NCBI GenBank assembly: GCA_903863935.1
Contig: CAIPDV010000026.1
Coordinates: forward strand, 25,515-89,514
Reading direction: 5' to 3'
Source: an uncultured Bacteroidota bacterium
Lineage (GTDB): Bacteria > Bacteroidota > Bacteroidia > JABEUT01
Length of the DNA: 64,000 bases
Both the position numbers and the translations under genes were made by a program. The stretch's first letter is position 1. Each line of letters opens with the position of its first letter. Under the pieces are notes generated by a model. It searched no databases and had not been told where the DNA came from. It saw nothing but the letters and a program-made list of their open reading frames with translations. This document shows, piece by piece, positions 1 through 9,085 of the stretch.

Positions 1-339
1 GGAAAGTTCAGTTTCGCTTGAAATCAGGCGTTGTGAAAGTTGGAGATTTGACATTTCGAGAGAGAAAATTGCAACTGGATTCCCAAAATCAACAGCGGCA
101 TTGCGAGCGAGCGTTATAGCAAGAGCTGTTTTTCCCATACTTGGGCGTCCAGCTAGTATAATAAAGTCCGAGGCTTGCCATCCTGAAGTAAGTCTGTCCA
201 GAAATACGAAGCTACTTGGTACACCGGTCAACCCGTTACCAATGTTCCTCGCATCCTCCATATGTTTAACAGCATTATGTATTAAACTTCCTGCAATTGC
301 AAAATTTCCTTTGCTGGTTTTTTCATTTTTATTTTGCAT
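1..339 (-). CDS. DnaB-like helicase C-terminal domain protein (partial, runs off left edge)
   Basis: An open frame of 113 codons starts at the ATG at 339 and continues past the window edge, so the ORF track misses it. It reads MQNKNEK and then a stretch closely matching the linker and RecA-like core of the neighbouring DnaB, including LTGVPSSF, the Walker A GRPSMGKTALA and IFSLEMSNLQLSQRLISSE. The roughly 180-residue N-terminal primase-binding domain of DnaB is absent: an in-frame stop lies 24 bases before the ATG. It starts 26 bp after the dnaB stop on the same strand, so it is probably co-transcribed as a tandem partial duplicate. It may be an accessory helicase-like ATPase or a decaying copy; the missing 3' end hides Walker B and the arginine finger. 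Confidence 0.8.
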   Translation of the reverse strand, partial: MQNKNEKTSKGNFAIAGSLIHNAVKHMEDARNIGNGLTGVPSSFVFLDRLTSGWQASDFIILAGRPSMGKTALAITLARNAAVDFGNPVAIFSLEMSNLQLSQRLISSETELS

Positions 340-365
340 ACGAACAAGTATTTAAAAGTGATTTA

Positions 366-1844
366 TCAAAACGGACCTTCTTCTTCTATATCATTCATTT
401 TTGACCCCCGGGTAATCGTTTTCGGTTCGTCTACTTCATAATTATGATAGTCGCTCAAAGAAGGTTCGTCCACAAATTTAGCAAATTCTTTCTGGAATCG
501 TAATTGAACACTATCTAAAGCTCCATTTCTATGCTTTGCAATGATAATTTCTGCAGTGCCGGGAATATTTTCAGGGTCCTGCATATCGTAGTAGTCTTCA
601 CGATAAACGAATAGTACCATATCGGCATCCTGCTCTATAGCTCCCGATTCACGAAGGTCGGACAACTGTGGGCGTTTTGCACCTCCGCGTTGCTCAACCG
701 CACGACTTAACTGGGAAAGTGCAATGATGGGAATATTTAATTCTTTAGCCAAACTTTTCAATGCCCTTGATATCATACTTATTTCCTGTTCGCGGTTACC
801 ACGCATGTTATCGCTACCGCTGGTCATCAATTGAAGATAGTCGATAACTATCATCTTGATATCATGATTTTCTTTCAAACGGCGGGCCTTTGCACGTAAC
901 TCAAAAACAGAAAGTGCCGCCGTATCGTCAATATAAATAGGTGCATCGGAGAGTTTTGCAACTTTGGATGTGAGCTGCTCAAATTCGTAATCTGCCAATT
1001 CTCCTTTTCTCAATTTACTTAATGACAGTTCTGTTTCACTCGATATCAAACGTTGTGCTAACTGTAAGTTTGACATTTCAAGTGAGAACACTGCCACTGC
1101 TGCTCCATGGTCAATGGCTGCATTACGGGCTAAAGTGATTGCTAAAGCCGTTTTACCCATACTCGGACGGGCAGCCAGAATAATAAGGTCGGATGGCTGC
1201 CAACCTGAAGTGAGCCTGTCTAAATTAGTGAAACTGCTGGGAACACCTGTAAGACCGGTACCTCTGTTCCGTGCAGCTTCAACCTGCTTAATTGCATCAT
1301 GGATCAAACTTCCTGCCTTGGCAGGGTCTTTCTTGATGTTCTGGTCGGCAATTGCAAAAAGATTTTTCTCCACTTCATCCAGGAGTACGAACACATCCAT
1401 ACTGTCGTCATAGGAACTTTCAATGGTTTCCGATGAAAAGCGTATCAGCTCACGCTGAATGAATTTTTGAAGAACAATACGGGCATGGTATTCAATATTG
1501 GCTGATGATGCTATTTTACTGGTGAGTTGCGATATATAGTAAGCACCACCAACTGATTCCAGTTCGCTGTTTTTGCGCAATTCATTGGTTACTGTAAGTA
1601 TATCGATTGCTTCAGAGCGTTCAAACAGATGGCGTATAGCTGCAAATATTTTTTTGTTGGCATCTTTATAAAATGCGTCTTCACGCAGGATATCAATAAC
1701 ACTTGTAAGGGCTTCCTTTTCCAGCATAAGTGCACCCAGCACGGCTTCTTCCAGTTCAACAGCTTGCGGGGGCATCTTGCCCATTTCCAATTCCACAAAG
1801 TTGAGGGCTGTGTTCTTTTTATTATATTGTTTCTTATTATTCAT
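366..1844 (-). CDS. dnaB: Replicative DNA helicase DnaB
   Basis: This 492-residue protein has normal DnaB length and no intein. The N-terminal domain (about residues 25-130, starting MPPQAVELEEAVLGALMLEK) is followed by a linker helix and the RecA-like ATPase core, with Walker A ARPSMGKTALA near residue 230, the Walker B-like strand IKMIVIDYLQLM, and the conserved GNREQEISMISRALKSLAKE and SDLRESGAIEQDADMVLFVYR segments. It is the hexameric 5'-3' helicase of the replication fork. The C-terminus carries an acidic tail (NDIEEEGPF). A shortened paralogue follows 26 bp downstream on the same strand. Confidence 0.97.
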   Translation of the reverse strand: MNNKKQYNKKNTALNFVELEMGKMPPQAVELEEAVLGALMLEKEALTSVIDILREDAFYKDANKKIFAAIRHLFERSEAIDILTVTNELRKNSELESVGGAYYISQLTSKIASSANIEYHARIVLQKFIQRELIRFSSETIESSYDDSMDVFVLLDEVEKNLFAIADQNIKKDPAKAGSLIHDAIKQVEAARNRGTGLTGVPSSFTNLDRLTSGWQPSDLIILAARPSMGKTALAITLARNAAIDHGAAVAVFSLEMSNLQLAQRLISSETELSLSKLRKGELADYEFEQLTSKVAKLSDAPIYIDDTAALSVFELRAKARRLKENHDIKMIVIDYLQLMTSGSDNMRGNREQEISMISRALKSLAKELNIPIIALSQLSRAVEQRGGAKRPQLSDLRESGAIEQDADMVLFVYREDYYDMQDPENIPGTAEIIIAKHRNGALDSVQLRFQKEFAKFVDEPSLSDYHNYEVDEPKTITRGSKMNDIEEEGPF

Positions 1845-1999
1845 TTTAGCTAAAACAAATTACATTTTTTTCTTTTGGGGAACCAAAAATATAAAAATAC
1901 AAATGCGGTCAGGGTCAGAACTTATGAACAATGCCTAAACGCGCTATAAATAAATGGTTTATATTTCCCTCGTAAACCTTTTTTTTGTAAATTTACACA

Positions 2000-3307
2000 A
2001 TGGAAAGGAAAGCGGCAATTCTTTTTTTATTTCTTTTTTCCGGATTATATTCCTGTAAGAAGGATTCTCCCGCAGGTTATCCTACTCTTACCCTGAACTC
2101 ACCCTATAATCTTGAATATTTTAATGTCCCCGGCACTATTCATGTTACAGGTCATGCGAGCGATTTCAGGTCGTTAACGTCTATTACCATTAGCCTTACA
2201 AACAGCCAAAGTATACCTGTGGAACAAACAGTGTCGCTTACTATAACTTCCAATAACATGGATTTTTCATGTAATTATTCCCTTAGTGATGTTCACCTTT
2301 CAAGCGGACAATACTATATTACTATTAAAGCATTTAATGGCACAAACACTACCAGTGCGTTTCAGAAAATTTATATTGATGCCTTACCAACACGGAGGAC
2401 GGCTATTTATGCTATTACACGCAATAGTGCTGGGGTTCATGCCTGGGGTATCGATTCTTCATTTAAGGTTTCCCCTTCATTGAGTTATACTGTTCCAGGT
2501 GATTATTCTTCATCTGATATTGATTGCTATTACCAGCAGCTATATACAGCGGGAAAAGACTCGGGCAATGTGAATGTGTATTCTGTGCCGGATGTAACTC
2601 CTTACTGGAGTTTACCTGCAACTATTGGATCGTCTCCATTCTTTACAAATGTTTATTGTAATGTCGATAATGAGTTTGTTTCCTATTACCTGGGCTATAT
2701 TAAGTGCTACAATCACCGGGGCGTGTTACAATCTGTTTATAACAGCCTGTTCGGGTATTACCCAATCAAAACATTTTTGTGGAGTGGATGGCTTTTCGCC
2801 GAACAAAAGGATATTTCCTCATCACAGGAATATCTGCTGAGTTACTATGCCTCAACCACAGCTTCTTATCAGCAAGCATTGTTGGCAGGCCCTATGGTGG
2901 CTATGTATGGATATGATAATAATGATCTTTTCGTTTTTGGAAATACTGCCTCAAGTGGTGCATACATGCAACTTTACAATATTAATACCAATCTCTTTTT
3001 CTCACCTGTTTCTTTAAGTGCTTACGGACAATTATTATCGGTGGCGCAGGTAAATGAAAATACATATTTACTGAGCTTTAATAATGGAACGATATACCAA
3101 TACACATACAACCCAAATAGTATTGTACCATATATCGGTGGCACCATTGCTTCAAATGTGAGGTATGACAGCATAAATAACCAGGTGGTCACTTCGGCCG
3201 GAAATACGGTGAATGCTTATAACTATGGAATCAGTAACGCCACGCTTGTTAACTCAGTTATTTTAGCCGATAGTATTCGGGATATAAGGGTGCTTTATAA
3301 TAAGTAA
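2000..3307 (+). CDS. Predicted secreted lipoprotein, unknown function
   Basis: The 435-residue product starts with a lipoprotein signal peptide whose lipobox is LYSC (Cys about residue 19), followed by KKDSPAG, a typical Bacteroidota lipoprotein start. Residues about 30-125 look like an immunoglobulin-like beta sandwich (TLNSPYNLEYFNVPGTIHV...). The rest is rich in Tyr, Ser and Asn, with short beta-strand-like segments that suggest a beta-propeller. No catalytic motif was recognised. The gene is alone on its strand and convergent with holB, with 14 bp between the stops. Confidence 0.8.
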   Translation: MERKAAILFLFLFSGLYSCKKDSPAGYPTLTLNSPYNLEYFNVPGTIHVTGHASDFRSLTSITISLTNSQSIPVEQTVSLTITSNNMDFSCNYSLSDVHLSSGQYYITIKAFNGTNTTSAFQKIYIDALPTRRTAIYAITRNSAGVHAWGIDSSFKVSPSLSYTVPGDYSSSDIDCYYQQLYTAGKDSGNVNVYSVPDVTPYWSLPATIGSSPFFTNVYCNVDNEFVSYYLGYIKCYNHRGVLQSVYNSLFGYYPIKTFLWSGWLFAEQKDISSSQEYLLSYYASTTASYQQALLAGPMVAMYGYDNNDLFVFGNTASSGAYMQLYNINTNLFFSPVSLSAYGQLLSVAQVNENTYLLSFNNGTIYQYTYNPNSIVPYIGGTIASNVRYDSINNQVVTSAGNTVNAYNYGISNATLVNSVILADSIRDIRVLYNK

Positions 3308-3321
3308 AACGAAATATTTAT

Positions 3322-4452
3322 CTACGCCGATTTTTTCCGCTGAGGGAAATAATTATGAATCTTTATTGAAACACTCATAAATAATATTTTGGTGTGAGCG
3401 TTACGTTCAATGGCGTAGTACGCACTATTGAGTTCTTCTGCAATCTGTGCACCGTTCTCATAACTAATAAAAGGCGAAAACTTATTCAGGAAGTCCTGAT
3501 CGATGGGATTAATTCCGGTGGGATAATTTAATCCGAGCAAAATACTCTGGCGAATTGTTTTGATGGCAAAACCAATAAATTGTTTTTGCTTTTCCCTTCC
3601 GATAGATGCCACTTCGTTGATCCATTCAGAAAGTTTCAAACCATCCATGTTCAGGCAAACCCGCATCCAGGCTTGAAAACGCTGCATATTAAACTCGGCA
3701 TCCACCTCGCCTTTCACCATCATTTGTGCAAGTCGGTAGTTACCTTCAGAGGCTTTGGCAATTGCAGATGCAATCTCAGGTGCAAGACCATGCTGTTGAA
3801 TTATGGCATCCGCAATTTCATTTTCAGCGCATCGTAAAACCTTTGTCAGTTGCGTACGCGAGAGTATAGTGGCAAGCATCTGGCTGCTTTCCGAAACCAG
3901 AATAAAAAGAGTTTTATCCGGCGGTTCTTCCAACAATTTCAATAATTTGTTTGCCGTTTGGTTGTTCATTCTTTCTGGCATCCAGATGATCATGGTTTTG
4001 TAATTGCCTTCCATAGCCATCAGGCTCATTTTATGTAAAATGTCTTTGCTTTCTTCAACTGCTATTGTGGGTTGCTTGTTTTCGGCCCCAATAAAATCCA
4101 TCCAGTCGGCAAGTGAAAAATAGGGGTCGTTCAGGAAGGCTTCTGTCCATTCGCGAAACAGATCGGAACTCTTCTCAACACCTTTTTCTTTTGATAATGC
4201 AACCGGGTAAACAAAATGTACATCGGGATGGGAAAGCCTACCAATACGGTGGCACTGGCTGCATTTTCCGCAGGAATCATTTTCACCTTTATCGGCGCAA
4301 AATAAATATTGAATATACGCTAAAGCAAGTGGCAATGCACCGCTGCCTTCTGCACCCAGAAACATTTGTGCATGGCTTATCCTGCCATCGTTAATGCTTT
4401 TTATCATGGACTGCTTCAATGCTCCATGTCCTACTATATCCTTAAATTGCAT
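3322..4452 (-). CDS. holB: DNA polymerase III delta-prime (clamp-loader) subunit
   Basis: The 376-residue protein begins MQFKDIVGHGALKQSMIKSI, the usual opening of clamp-loader AAA+ subunits. It has the four-cysteine zinc module (CADKGENDSCGKCSQC) and a LLKLLEEPPDKTLFIL strand. The P-loop is degenerate (GAEGSGALPLA, no Lys) and the SRC motif is altered (SRTQ), as expected for a delta-prime-like subunit that does not hydrolyse ATP. It would act in the clamp-loader complex that places the sliding clamp. It is last in an operon with DUF2480 and ribBA, starting 10 bp after ribBA. Confidence 0.9.
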   Translation of the reverse strand: MQFKDIVGHGALKQSMIKSINDGRISHAQMFLGAEGSGALPLALAYIQYLFCADKGENDSCGKCSQCHRIGRLSHPDVHFVYPVALSKEKGVEKSSDLFREWTEAFLNDPYFSLADWMDFIGAENKQPTIAVEESKDILHKMSLMAMEGNYKTMIIWMPERMNNQTANKLLKLLEEPPDKTLFILVSESSQMLATILSRTQLTKVLRCAENEIADAIIQQHGLAPEIASAIAKASEGNYRLAQMMVKGEVDAEFNMQRFQAWMRVCLNMDGLKLSEWINEVASIGREKQKQFIGFAIKTIRQSILLGLNYPTGINPIDQDFLNKFSPFISYENGAQIAEELNSAYYAIERNAHTKILFMSVSIKIHNYFPQRKKSA

Positions 4453-4462
4453 GAAGGCGAAT

Positions 4463-5683
4463 CTAATTATTTTCGTCCAAATGCAGTGTGTGACCCATTT
4501 TATCCCGTTTCGTTTGCAGGTAAAAATGGTTATGCGGATTAGATGCTATTTCCAATGGAATATTTTCCACTATTTCCAATCCATAACCTAACAAACCAAC
4601 CCGCTTTTTCGGATTATTGGTCATAAGTTTGAGTTTGGTTACATTTAAGTCGCGGAGGATTTGTGCACCTACTCCATAATCCCGTTCATCGGGTTTAAAA
4701 CCTAATTCAATATTTGCTTCTACGGTATCTCTTCCTTCTTCCTGCAATTTATATGCACGGAGCTTATTTAGCAAACCTATTCCTCTACCTTCCTGATTAA
4801 TATAAACAACCACGCCTTTACCTTCTTTTTCTATCATCTCCATGGCTTTGTGCAGTTGTGAGCCACAATCGCACCGCAACGAACCAAAGATATCTCCGGT
4901 AACACAGGATGAGTGCATACGAACGGGAACTGATTCACCTTTTTTCCAGGTGCCTTTTACCAATGCAATATGTTCCTGGTCGTTGGTAGTTTGGCGGTAT
5001 GCAATGAGTTTGAAGGTTCCCCACTTGGTAGGCATCTTCACTTCAATATCACGGGTGATGATGGTTTCCTTGTTCAATCGATATTCAATCAGATCTTTTA
5101 TCGAAATTACTTTCATGTCGAACTTTTTGGCAATCTCCAAAAGTTGCGGAAGCCTTGCCATTGAACCATCTTCATTCATCACCTCAATCAATGCACCTAT
5201 AGGCTCAAATCCGGCGAGCCTTGCCAAATCAATAGCAGCTTCAGTATGTCCTGCTCTGCGCAGTACTCCACCTTTTACAGCCCTGAGCGGGAAAATATGT
5301 CCGGGGCGGCCGAAGTCCGATGCTTTTGTAGATATTTTAGAAAGTGCTTGAATAGTTTTTGCCCTATCATGTGCTGATACACCTGTAGTGCAGCCATGCC
5401 CAAGTAAATCTACAGTAACCGTAAAAGGGGTTTGATGTAATGATGTGTTTTGAGTTACCATCATTTCCAATCCCAGTTCGCGGCAACGGTCTTCCTCTAC
5501 TGGCGCACAAAGTAAACCACGGCCATACTGGGTCATGAAATTTACCATTTCAGGTGTTACATTTCGGGCAGCAGTAATAAAATCCCCTTCATTTTCGCGG
5601 TCTTCATCATCTACTACAATAACTAATTTGCCCTTCTTAATATCATCAATAGCACTTTCTATATCGGACAATTGTCTTTCCAT
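4463..5683 (-). CDS. ribBA: Bifunctional DHBP synthase / GTP cyclohydrolase II
   Basis: The 406-residue fusion has full length for RibBA. Residues about 1-205 form the 3,4-dihydroxy-2-butanone-4-phosphate synthase domain ([27 protein letters not shown]). Residues about 210-400 form GTP cyclohydrolase II, with the zinc-binding [20 protein letters not shown] and the EGRGIGL loop. Together they catalyse the two entry reactions of riboflavin synthesis, from ribulose 5-phosphate and from GTP. The gene lies 9 bp after the DUF2480 gene and 10 bp before holB. No FMN riboswitch was recognised upstream; the shared promoter lies before the DUF2480 gene. Confidence 0.96.
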   Translation of the reverse strand: MERQLSDIESAIDDIKKGKLVIVVDDEDRENEGDFITAARNVTPEMVNFMTQYGRGLLCAPVEEDRCRELGLEMMVTQNTSLHQTPFTVTVDLLGHGCTTGVSAHDRAKTIQALSKISTKASDFGRPGHIFPLRAVKGGVLRRAGHTEAAIDLARLAGFEPIGALIEVMNEDGSMARLPQLLEIAKKFDMKVISIKDLIEYRLNKETIITRDIEVKMPTKWGTFKLIAYRQTTNDQEHIALVKGTWKKGESVPVRMHSSCVTGDIFGSLRCDCGSQLHKAMEMIEKEGKGVVVYINQEGRGIGLLNKLRAYKLQEEGRDTVEANIELGFKPDERDYGVGAQILRDLNVTKLKLMTNNPKKRVGLLGYGLEIVENIPLEIASNPHNHFYLQTKRDKMGHTLHLDENN

Positions 5684-5692
5684 ATGGAATAA

Positions 5693-6232
5693 TTAAACAG
5701 TTAATTCAGATTTTGATTTATAGATTGGCACATTGGAACAAGCCTCACCATACATAATGCTTTTCGCAAATGGTTTGAGCAAAGTAACAGCATCGGAGAA
5801 AGCCGAAACAGGTAACTCTTTATCTCCGCATCCGCGAATCATCACACGTTTGTCTTTGTAATTTTCCGGATGCAATTTTTCTTTTAGTGATTCACTGAAA
5901 ATAATTGCTTCCAGCGTGTCCCTGTTTCCCGAAACTACCTTTTTTGCATAGGGTTGTAGTTCCGAAGCTAGAAGCATATAGGTCCATTGCGGAATAATAG
6001 CATCAGCCGTGGAAGTAATAGCCACATACTTATTTTTATACTTTGTCCAGTCCTCATTTTTCAAAAAAGTCCTGAAATCTTTTTCACGCAGAATAAGCCC
6101 TTCAAAAAGATGCTCTTTAAGGTCAATAATAACCCGTTCGCCTTCGGGGTAAAAATCACCGAGGTTAAGCGGCTCAAGGCTGCTGTTGGCTACTTTATTC
6201 TTAATTTCTTCCGTTTCGTTTTCCATGTTCAA
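5693..6232 (-). CDS. DUF2480 family protein
   Basis: This 179-residue cytoplasmic protein matches from memory the Bacteroidota-specific DUF2480 family ([50 protein letters not shown]). The function is unknown. It is first in the operon DUF2480-ribBA-holB, with a perfect TAnnTTTG element a few bases before the start codon. A second ATG two codons in (MNMENE) is an equally possible start. It has no signal peptide or membrane segment. Confidence 0.8.
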   Translation of the reverse strand: MNMENETEEIKNKVANSSLEPLNLGDFYPEGERVIIDLKEHLFEGLILREKDFRTFLKNEDWTKYKNKYVAITSTADAIIPQWTYMLLASELQPYAKKVVSGNRDTLEAIIFSESLKEKLHPENYKDKRVMIRGCGDKELPVSAFSDAVTLLKPFAKSIMYGEACSNVPIYKSKSELTV

Positions 6233-6242
6233 TTTTGCTGCG

Positions 6243-6250
6243 CAAAGATA
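6243..6250 (-). promoter_or_regulatory. -7 promoter element of the DUF2480-ribBA-holB operon
   Basis: On the minus strand the sequence TATCTTTG matches the Bacteroidota TAnnTTTG -7 element exactly. It ends 10 bases before the ATG at 6232, so the expected transcript would have almost no leader. Confidence 0.6.
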
Positions 6251-6254
6251 GGCA

Positions 6255-6335
6255 AAATAGAGATAAGAGATAAGATATAAGTGATGAGTGTGTTATGCGG
6301 TTTTTGCTTATCTCTTATCACTCAACACTTATCAC
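6255..6335. repeat. Low-complexity inverted repeat between divergent genes
   Basis: GAGATAAGAGATAAGATATAAGTGATGAGTG on the left is mirrored by CTTATCTCTTATCACTCAACACTTATC on the right. It is an imperfect inverted repeat of about 27 bp per arm around a short spacer, made of GATAAG/TTATC units. It lies between the divergent DUF2480 and pepT promoters. Confidence 0.6.
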
Positions 6336-6343
6336 TATTTTCT

Positions 6344-6351
6344 TACATTTG
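6344..6351 (+). promoter_or_regulatory. -7 promoter element of pepT
   Basis: TACATTTG is an exact TAnnTTTG match and ends only 4 bases before the ATG at 6356. Transcription would start at or next to the start codon, implying a leaderless pepT mRNA. This also argues against the longer ORF start at 6281. Confidence 0.55.
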
Positions 6352-6355
6352 CCGT

Positions 6356-7597
6356 ATGATTACACCAAACGCAGTAACGGAGCGCTTTTTGCGCTATGTA
6401 AAGATTGACACCCAATCGGATCCCGAATCACCTACTATTCCATCAACGGAAAAGCAGAAGAACCTGGCAAAAGTTTTGGTGGAAGAACTAAAAGCAATTG
6501 GCATTAAAGATGCCGAATTGGACGAATATGGCTACATCTATGCCACTATTCCATCTACTACGGATAAGAATGTGCCGGTGCTTTGCTTTTGCTCGCACAT
6601 GGATACTTCGCCTGATTGCACGGGGGCGAATGTGAACCCCATCATTCATAAAAATTATCAGGGAGGAAATATTCAATTGCCGAATGATAAAACGCAAGTG
6701 CTGACTCCTGCAGCTCATCCCGATTTATTGAATCAAATTGGAAATGATATTGTAACTACGGATGGAACTACCCTGCTGGGAGCTGATAATAAAGCAGGAC
6801 TTGCAGAAATTATGGCTGCCGCAGAATATTTAATGAGCCACCCGGAAGTAAAACACGGAACCATTCGAATATTATTTACACCTGATGAAGAAATTGGAAG
6901 AGGAGTAGATAAAGTAGATATGAAAAAGCTTGGCGCACAATTTGGTTACACGATGGATGGAGAATCACTCGGACATATTGAAGCGGAGAATTTTTCAGCC
7001 GATGCAGTAACAATTGCTATTACAGGTGTTAGCGTTCATCCCGGATTTGCCAAAGGAAAAATGGAAAGCGCCATTAAAATAGTATCTGAAATAGTGACTC
7101 AATTACCAAAAGATACTTGCTCTCCCGAATCTACACAAGATATGGAAGGCTTTGTGCATCCTACCTCCATCAGTGGTAGTTTGGAACAAGCTACACTCAA
7201 GTTTATTATTCGTGATTTTGTTACCGAAGGCTTGAAAGGAAAAGAGGATATGCTAAGAGAAATCACGGAGAAGGTTTTGAAAAATTATCCCAATTCTACA
7301 TACATGTTTAAGGTGACCGAGCAATACCGCAATATGAAAGAGATAATTGACCAGCATCCTCAGGTAATACAATATGCCGAAGAGGCAGTAAAGCGTTCGG
7401 GTATTAACGCGCACATGCAAAGCATACGTGGAGGAACAGATGGCTCAAGGCTTTCATTCATGGGAATGCCATGCCCGAATATTTTTGCAGGAGAGCATGC
7501 TTTCCACGGCAAACAGGAATGGGTAAGTGTGCAGGATATGCAAAAAGCTGCAGAAGTAGTGGTTAATATTTGCAGGGTTTGGGAGGAGAGGAGCTAA
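6356..7597 (+). CDS. pepT: Peptidase T (tripeptide aminopeptidase, M20)
   Basis: The 413-residue enzyme is read from MITPNAVTERFLRYVKIDTQSDP, the normal PepT opening. The ORF-track start at 6281 adds 25 residues encoded by a low-complexity repeat and is rejected. The di-zinc M20 residues are visible: FCSHMDTSPD, TTLLGADNKAGLAEIM, LFTPDEEIGRG and MDGESLGHIEAENF, plus the late HAFHGKQEW. It removes N-terminal residues from tripeptides in the cytoplasm. It is followed 18 bp later by an unrelated nuclease-fold gene on the same strand. Confidence 0.95.
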   Translation: MITPNAVTERFLRYVKIDTQSDPESPTIPSTEKQKNLAKVLVEELKAIGIKDAELDEYGYIYATIPSTTDKNVPVLCFCSHMDTSPDCTGANVNPIIHKNYQGGNIQLPNDKTQVLTPAAHPDLLNQIGNDIVTTDGTTLLGADNKAGLAEIMAAAEYLMSHPEVKHGTIRILFTPDEEIGRGVDKVDMKKLGAQFGYTMDGESLGHIEAENFSADAVTIAITGVSVHPGFAKGKMESAIKIVSEIVTQLPKDTCSPESTQDMEGFVHPTSISGSLEQATLKFIIRDFVTEGLKGKEDMLREITEKVLKNYPNSTYMFKVTEQYRNMKEIIDQHPQVIQYAEEAVKRSGINAHMQSIRGGTDGSRLSFMGMPCPNIFAGEHAFHGKQEWVSVQDMQKAAEVVVNICRVWEERS

Positions 7598-7615
7598 TTT
7601 TATAAATATACCATT

Positions 7616-8173
7616 ATGTTACCAACACCAGAGCAAATATCTCAAGTAAAAGCAATATTACAATCAGCTTTCCGGCAACTTGTTTTAAACGATAAAGAAA
7701 TATTTAGTACAGACCTGAAACAGGAACCAATAGTTTCTAATATAGAACAGGATTTAAATAGGAAACTTCATGAAATAACCATCAATCATCGCCTTGCATA
7801 TTACATAGAAAATATCATCAAAGAAATAGCAGAGTTAAAAGAATACAATGTAGATATTGAATATAATAGATTTTATAATGGACGTAAAGAATTAAACATA
7901 GGGGCGCAAGTGATTATTGCAAGACCCGATATTATAATACATTCAAGAACGAATCAGGCTATACATCCACAACACTATCTCGTTATTGAAGCTAAAAAGG
8001 CGGCTATTACTCAAGATGATATAGATAAAATAAAAGGCTTTATTTCTGACAATAATTACAACTATCTTTTTGGATTAACTATTTCATACAATGGAACTGA
8101 AAAAACTATAATTTGTACATTATATTATTTTAATAGGAATGGAATAATATGGGAAAATCTTTCAATTAGTTAG
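7616..8173 (+). CDS. Predicted PD-(D/E)XK nuclease, type I restriction HsdR N-terminal-like
   Basis: The 185-residue protein has the core of a PD-(D/E)XK nuclease: an early helical acidic residue (NIEQDLNRKLHE), then ARPDIIIHSR with the catalytic Asp, and HYLVIEAKKAAIT giving the E-x-K pair. This resembles the N-terminal nuclease domain of HsdR, but there is no helicase and the protein stands alone. It is followed 4 bp later by an Mrr-like gene, so the two probably form one unit, perhaps in DNA defence or nucleic-acid turnover. The exact family is uncertain. Confidence 0.65.
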   Translation: MLPTPEQISQVKAILQSAFRQLVLNDKEIFSTDLKQEPIVSNIEQDLNRKLHEITINHRLAYYIENIIKEIAELKEYNVDIEYNRFYNGRKELNIGAQVIIARPDIIIHSRTNQAIHPQHYLVIEAKKAAITQDDIDKIKGFISDNNYNYLFGLTISYNGTEKTIICTLYYFNRNGIIWENLSIS

Positions 8174-8177
8174 CAAA

Positions 8178-9074
8178 ATGTCAAATGTAAGACCAACCTT
8201 AGAGCAATTTGGAATTACGGAATCTGATTTGAAATTTTGCCAAGAGATTGACACGAAAGAAAAAGAGTACAAGAAATCTTTATATACTTTAGGAAATCGG
8301 ATATTCTTCATTTTTCTGATTACTCTTAGTATTATTTCTTTTTGTCTATATGGCTTTAGGAGCGGACTATTTTCTATTTTCTTATTTTTTATACCCTTTT
8401 ATTTTGTGATGATTATTATTTTAAAAATAGGGGAAACGATGATTACCAAATATGTTAGAAGCTTATTTCATCCTGAAATTATTGAAAAGATAAGGTTGAT
8501 GAATGCAATAAAAATCAAGTATGATAAGTATTTAATAGAGGAAAAAGAGTACTTAAGGACCCTTGGCGAAGAGAATAAAACGAGAGAAATTGAAAGAAGA
8601 CGAAAAGAGCAAGAAGAATACCAAGCCAAACTTAATTTACTCAGGTTCAATAGGGAGTACTGGACCAATTTAAGTGGATTGGAATTCGAAGGAGAAGTTG
8701 CTGAATTATTTAAGCGGTGCGGTTTTACTGCGGTGAAGGTTACTCCTCCATCTGGTGATTTTGGTGTTGATATTATAATGAAAAAGGATAATTTAAACTA
8801 TGTTGTCCAATGTAAAAATTGGGCAGATCCAATTCCGCCTTCTGAAGTTATTCAATTATTTGGAGCATTCCATTCGGCAAAAGTAGATAAAGCGATTTTT
8901 GTAGGTTCAGGAGGATTTAGCGCAAATTCTATTCAATGGGCTCGTAACAAGCCTATTGAATTTATTGATAGTGAAAAGCTTATTGAAATGCAAGAAACAA
9001 ATCAATACATTCCCTATACTTCAAATTCTATTTGGAATACCGAAAGGAAAAAGCAATGGAGATTAAAGAAATAA
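8178..9074 (+). CDS. Membrane-anchored Mrr-type restriction endonuclease-like protein
   Basis: The 298-residue protein has two hydrophobic segments (about residues 38-55 and 58-78), a charged coiled-coil stretch rich in Glu, Lys and Arg (about 100-155), and a C-terminal Mrr_cat-like domain. This domain shows LEFEGEVAELFKRCGF, SGDFGVDIIM (catalytic Asp), YVVQCKNW (Q-x-K variant of the E/Q-x-K pair) and a following IQLFGAFHSAK helix. Proteins of this build are predicted membrane-tethered nucleases of unknown role. It lies 4 bp after the other nuclease-fold gene and convergent with sufT. Confidence 0.75.
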   Translation: MSNVRPTLEQFGITESDLKFCQEIDTKEKEYKKSLYTLGNRIFFIFLITLSIISFCLYGFRSGLFSIFLFFIPFYFVMIIILKIGETMITKYVRSLFHPEIIEKIRLMNAIKIKYDKYLIEEKEYLRTLGEENKTREIERRRKEQEEYQAKLNLLRFNREYWTNLSGLEFEGEVAELFKRCGFTAVKVTPPSGDFGVDIIMKKDNLNYVVQCKNWADPIPPSEVIQLFGAFHSAKVDKAIFVGSGGFSANSIQWARNKPIEFIDSEKLIEMQETNQYIPYTSNSIWNTERKKQWRLKK

Positions 9075-9085
9075 AGAATAGAGTT

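Noticed and set aside
366-1844. Possible intein in dnaB
   Set aside because: The protein has normal length and the motifs are uninterrupted.
4842-5351. 169-residue plus-strand ORF opposite ribBA
   Set aside because: The composition is that of an antisense frame, and ribBA is complete on the other strand.
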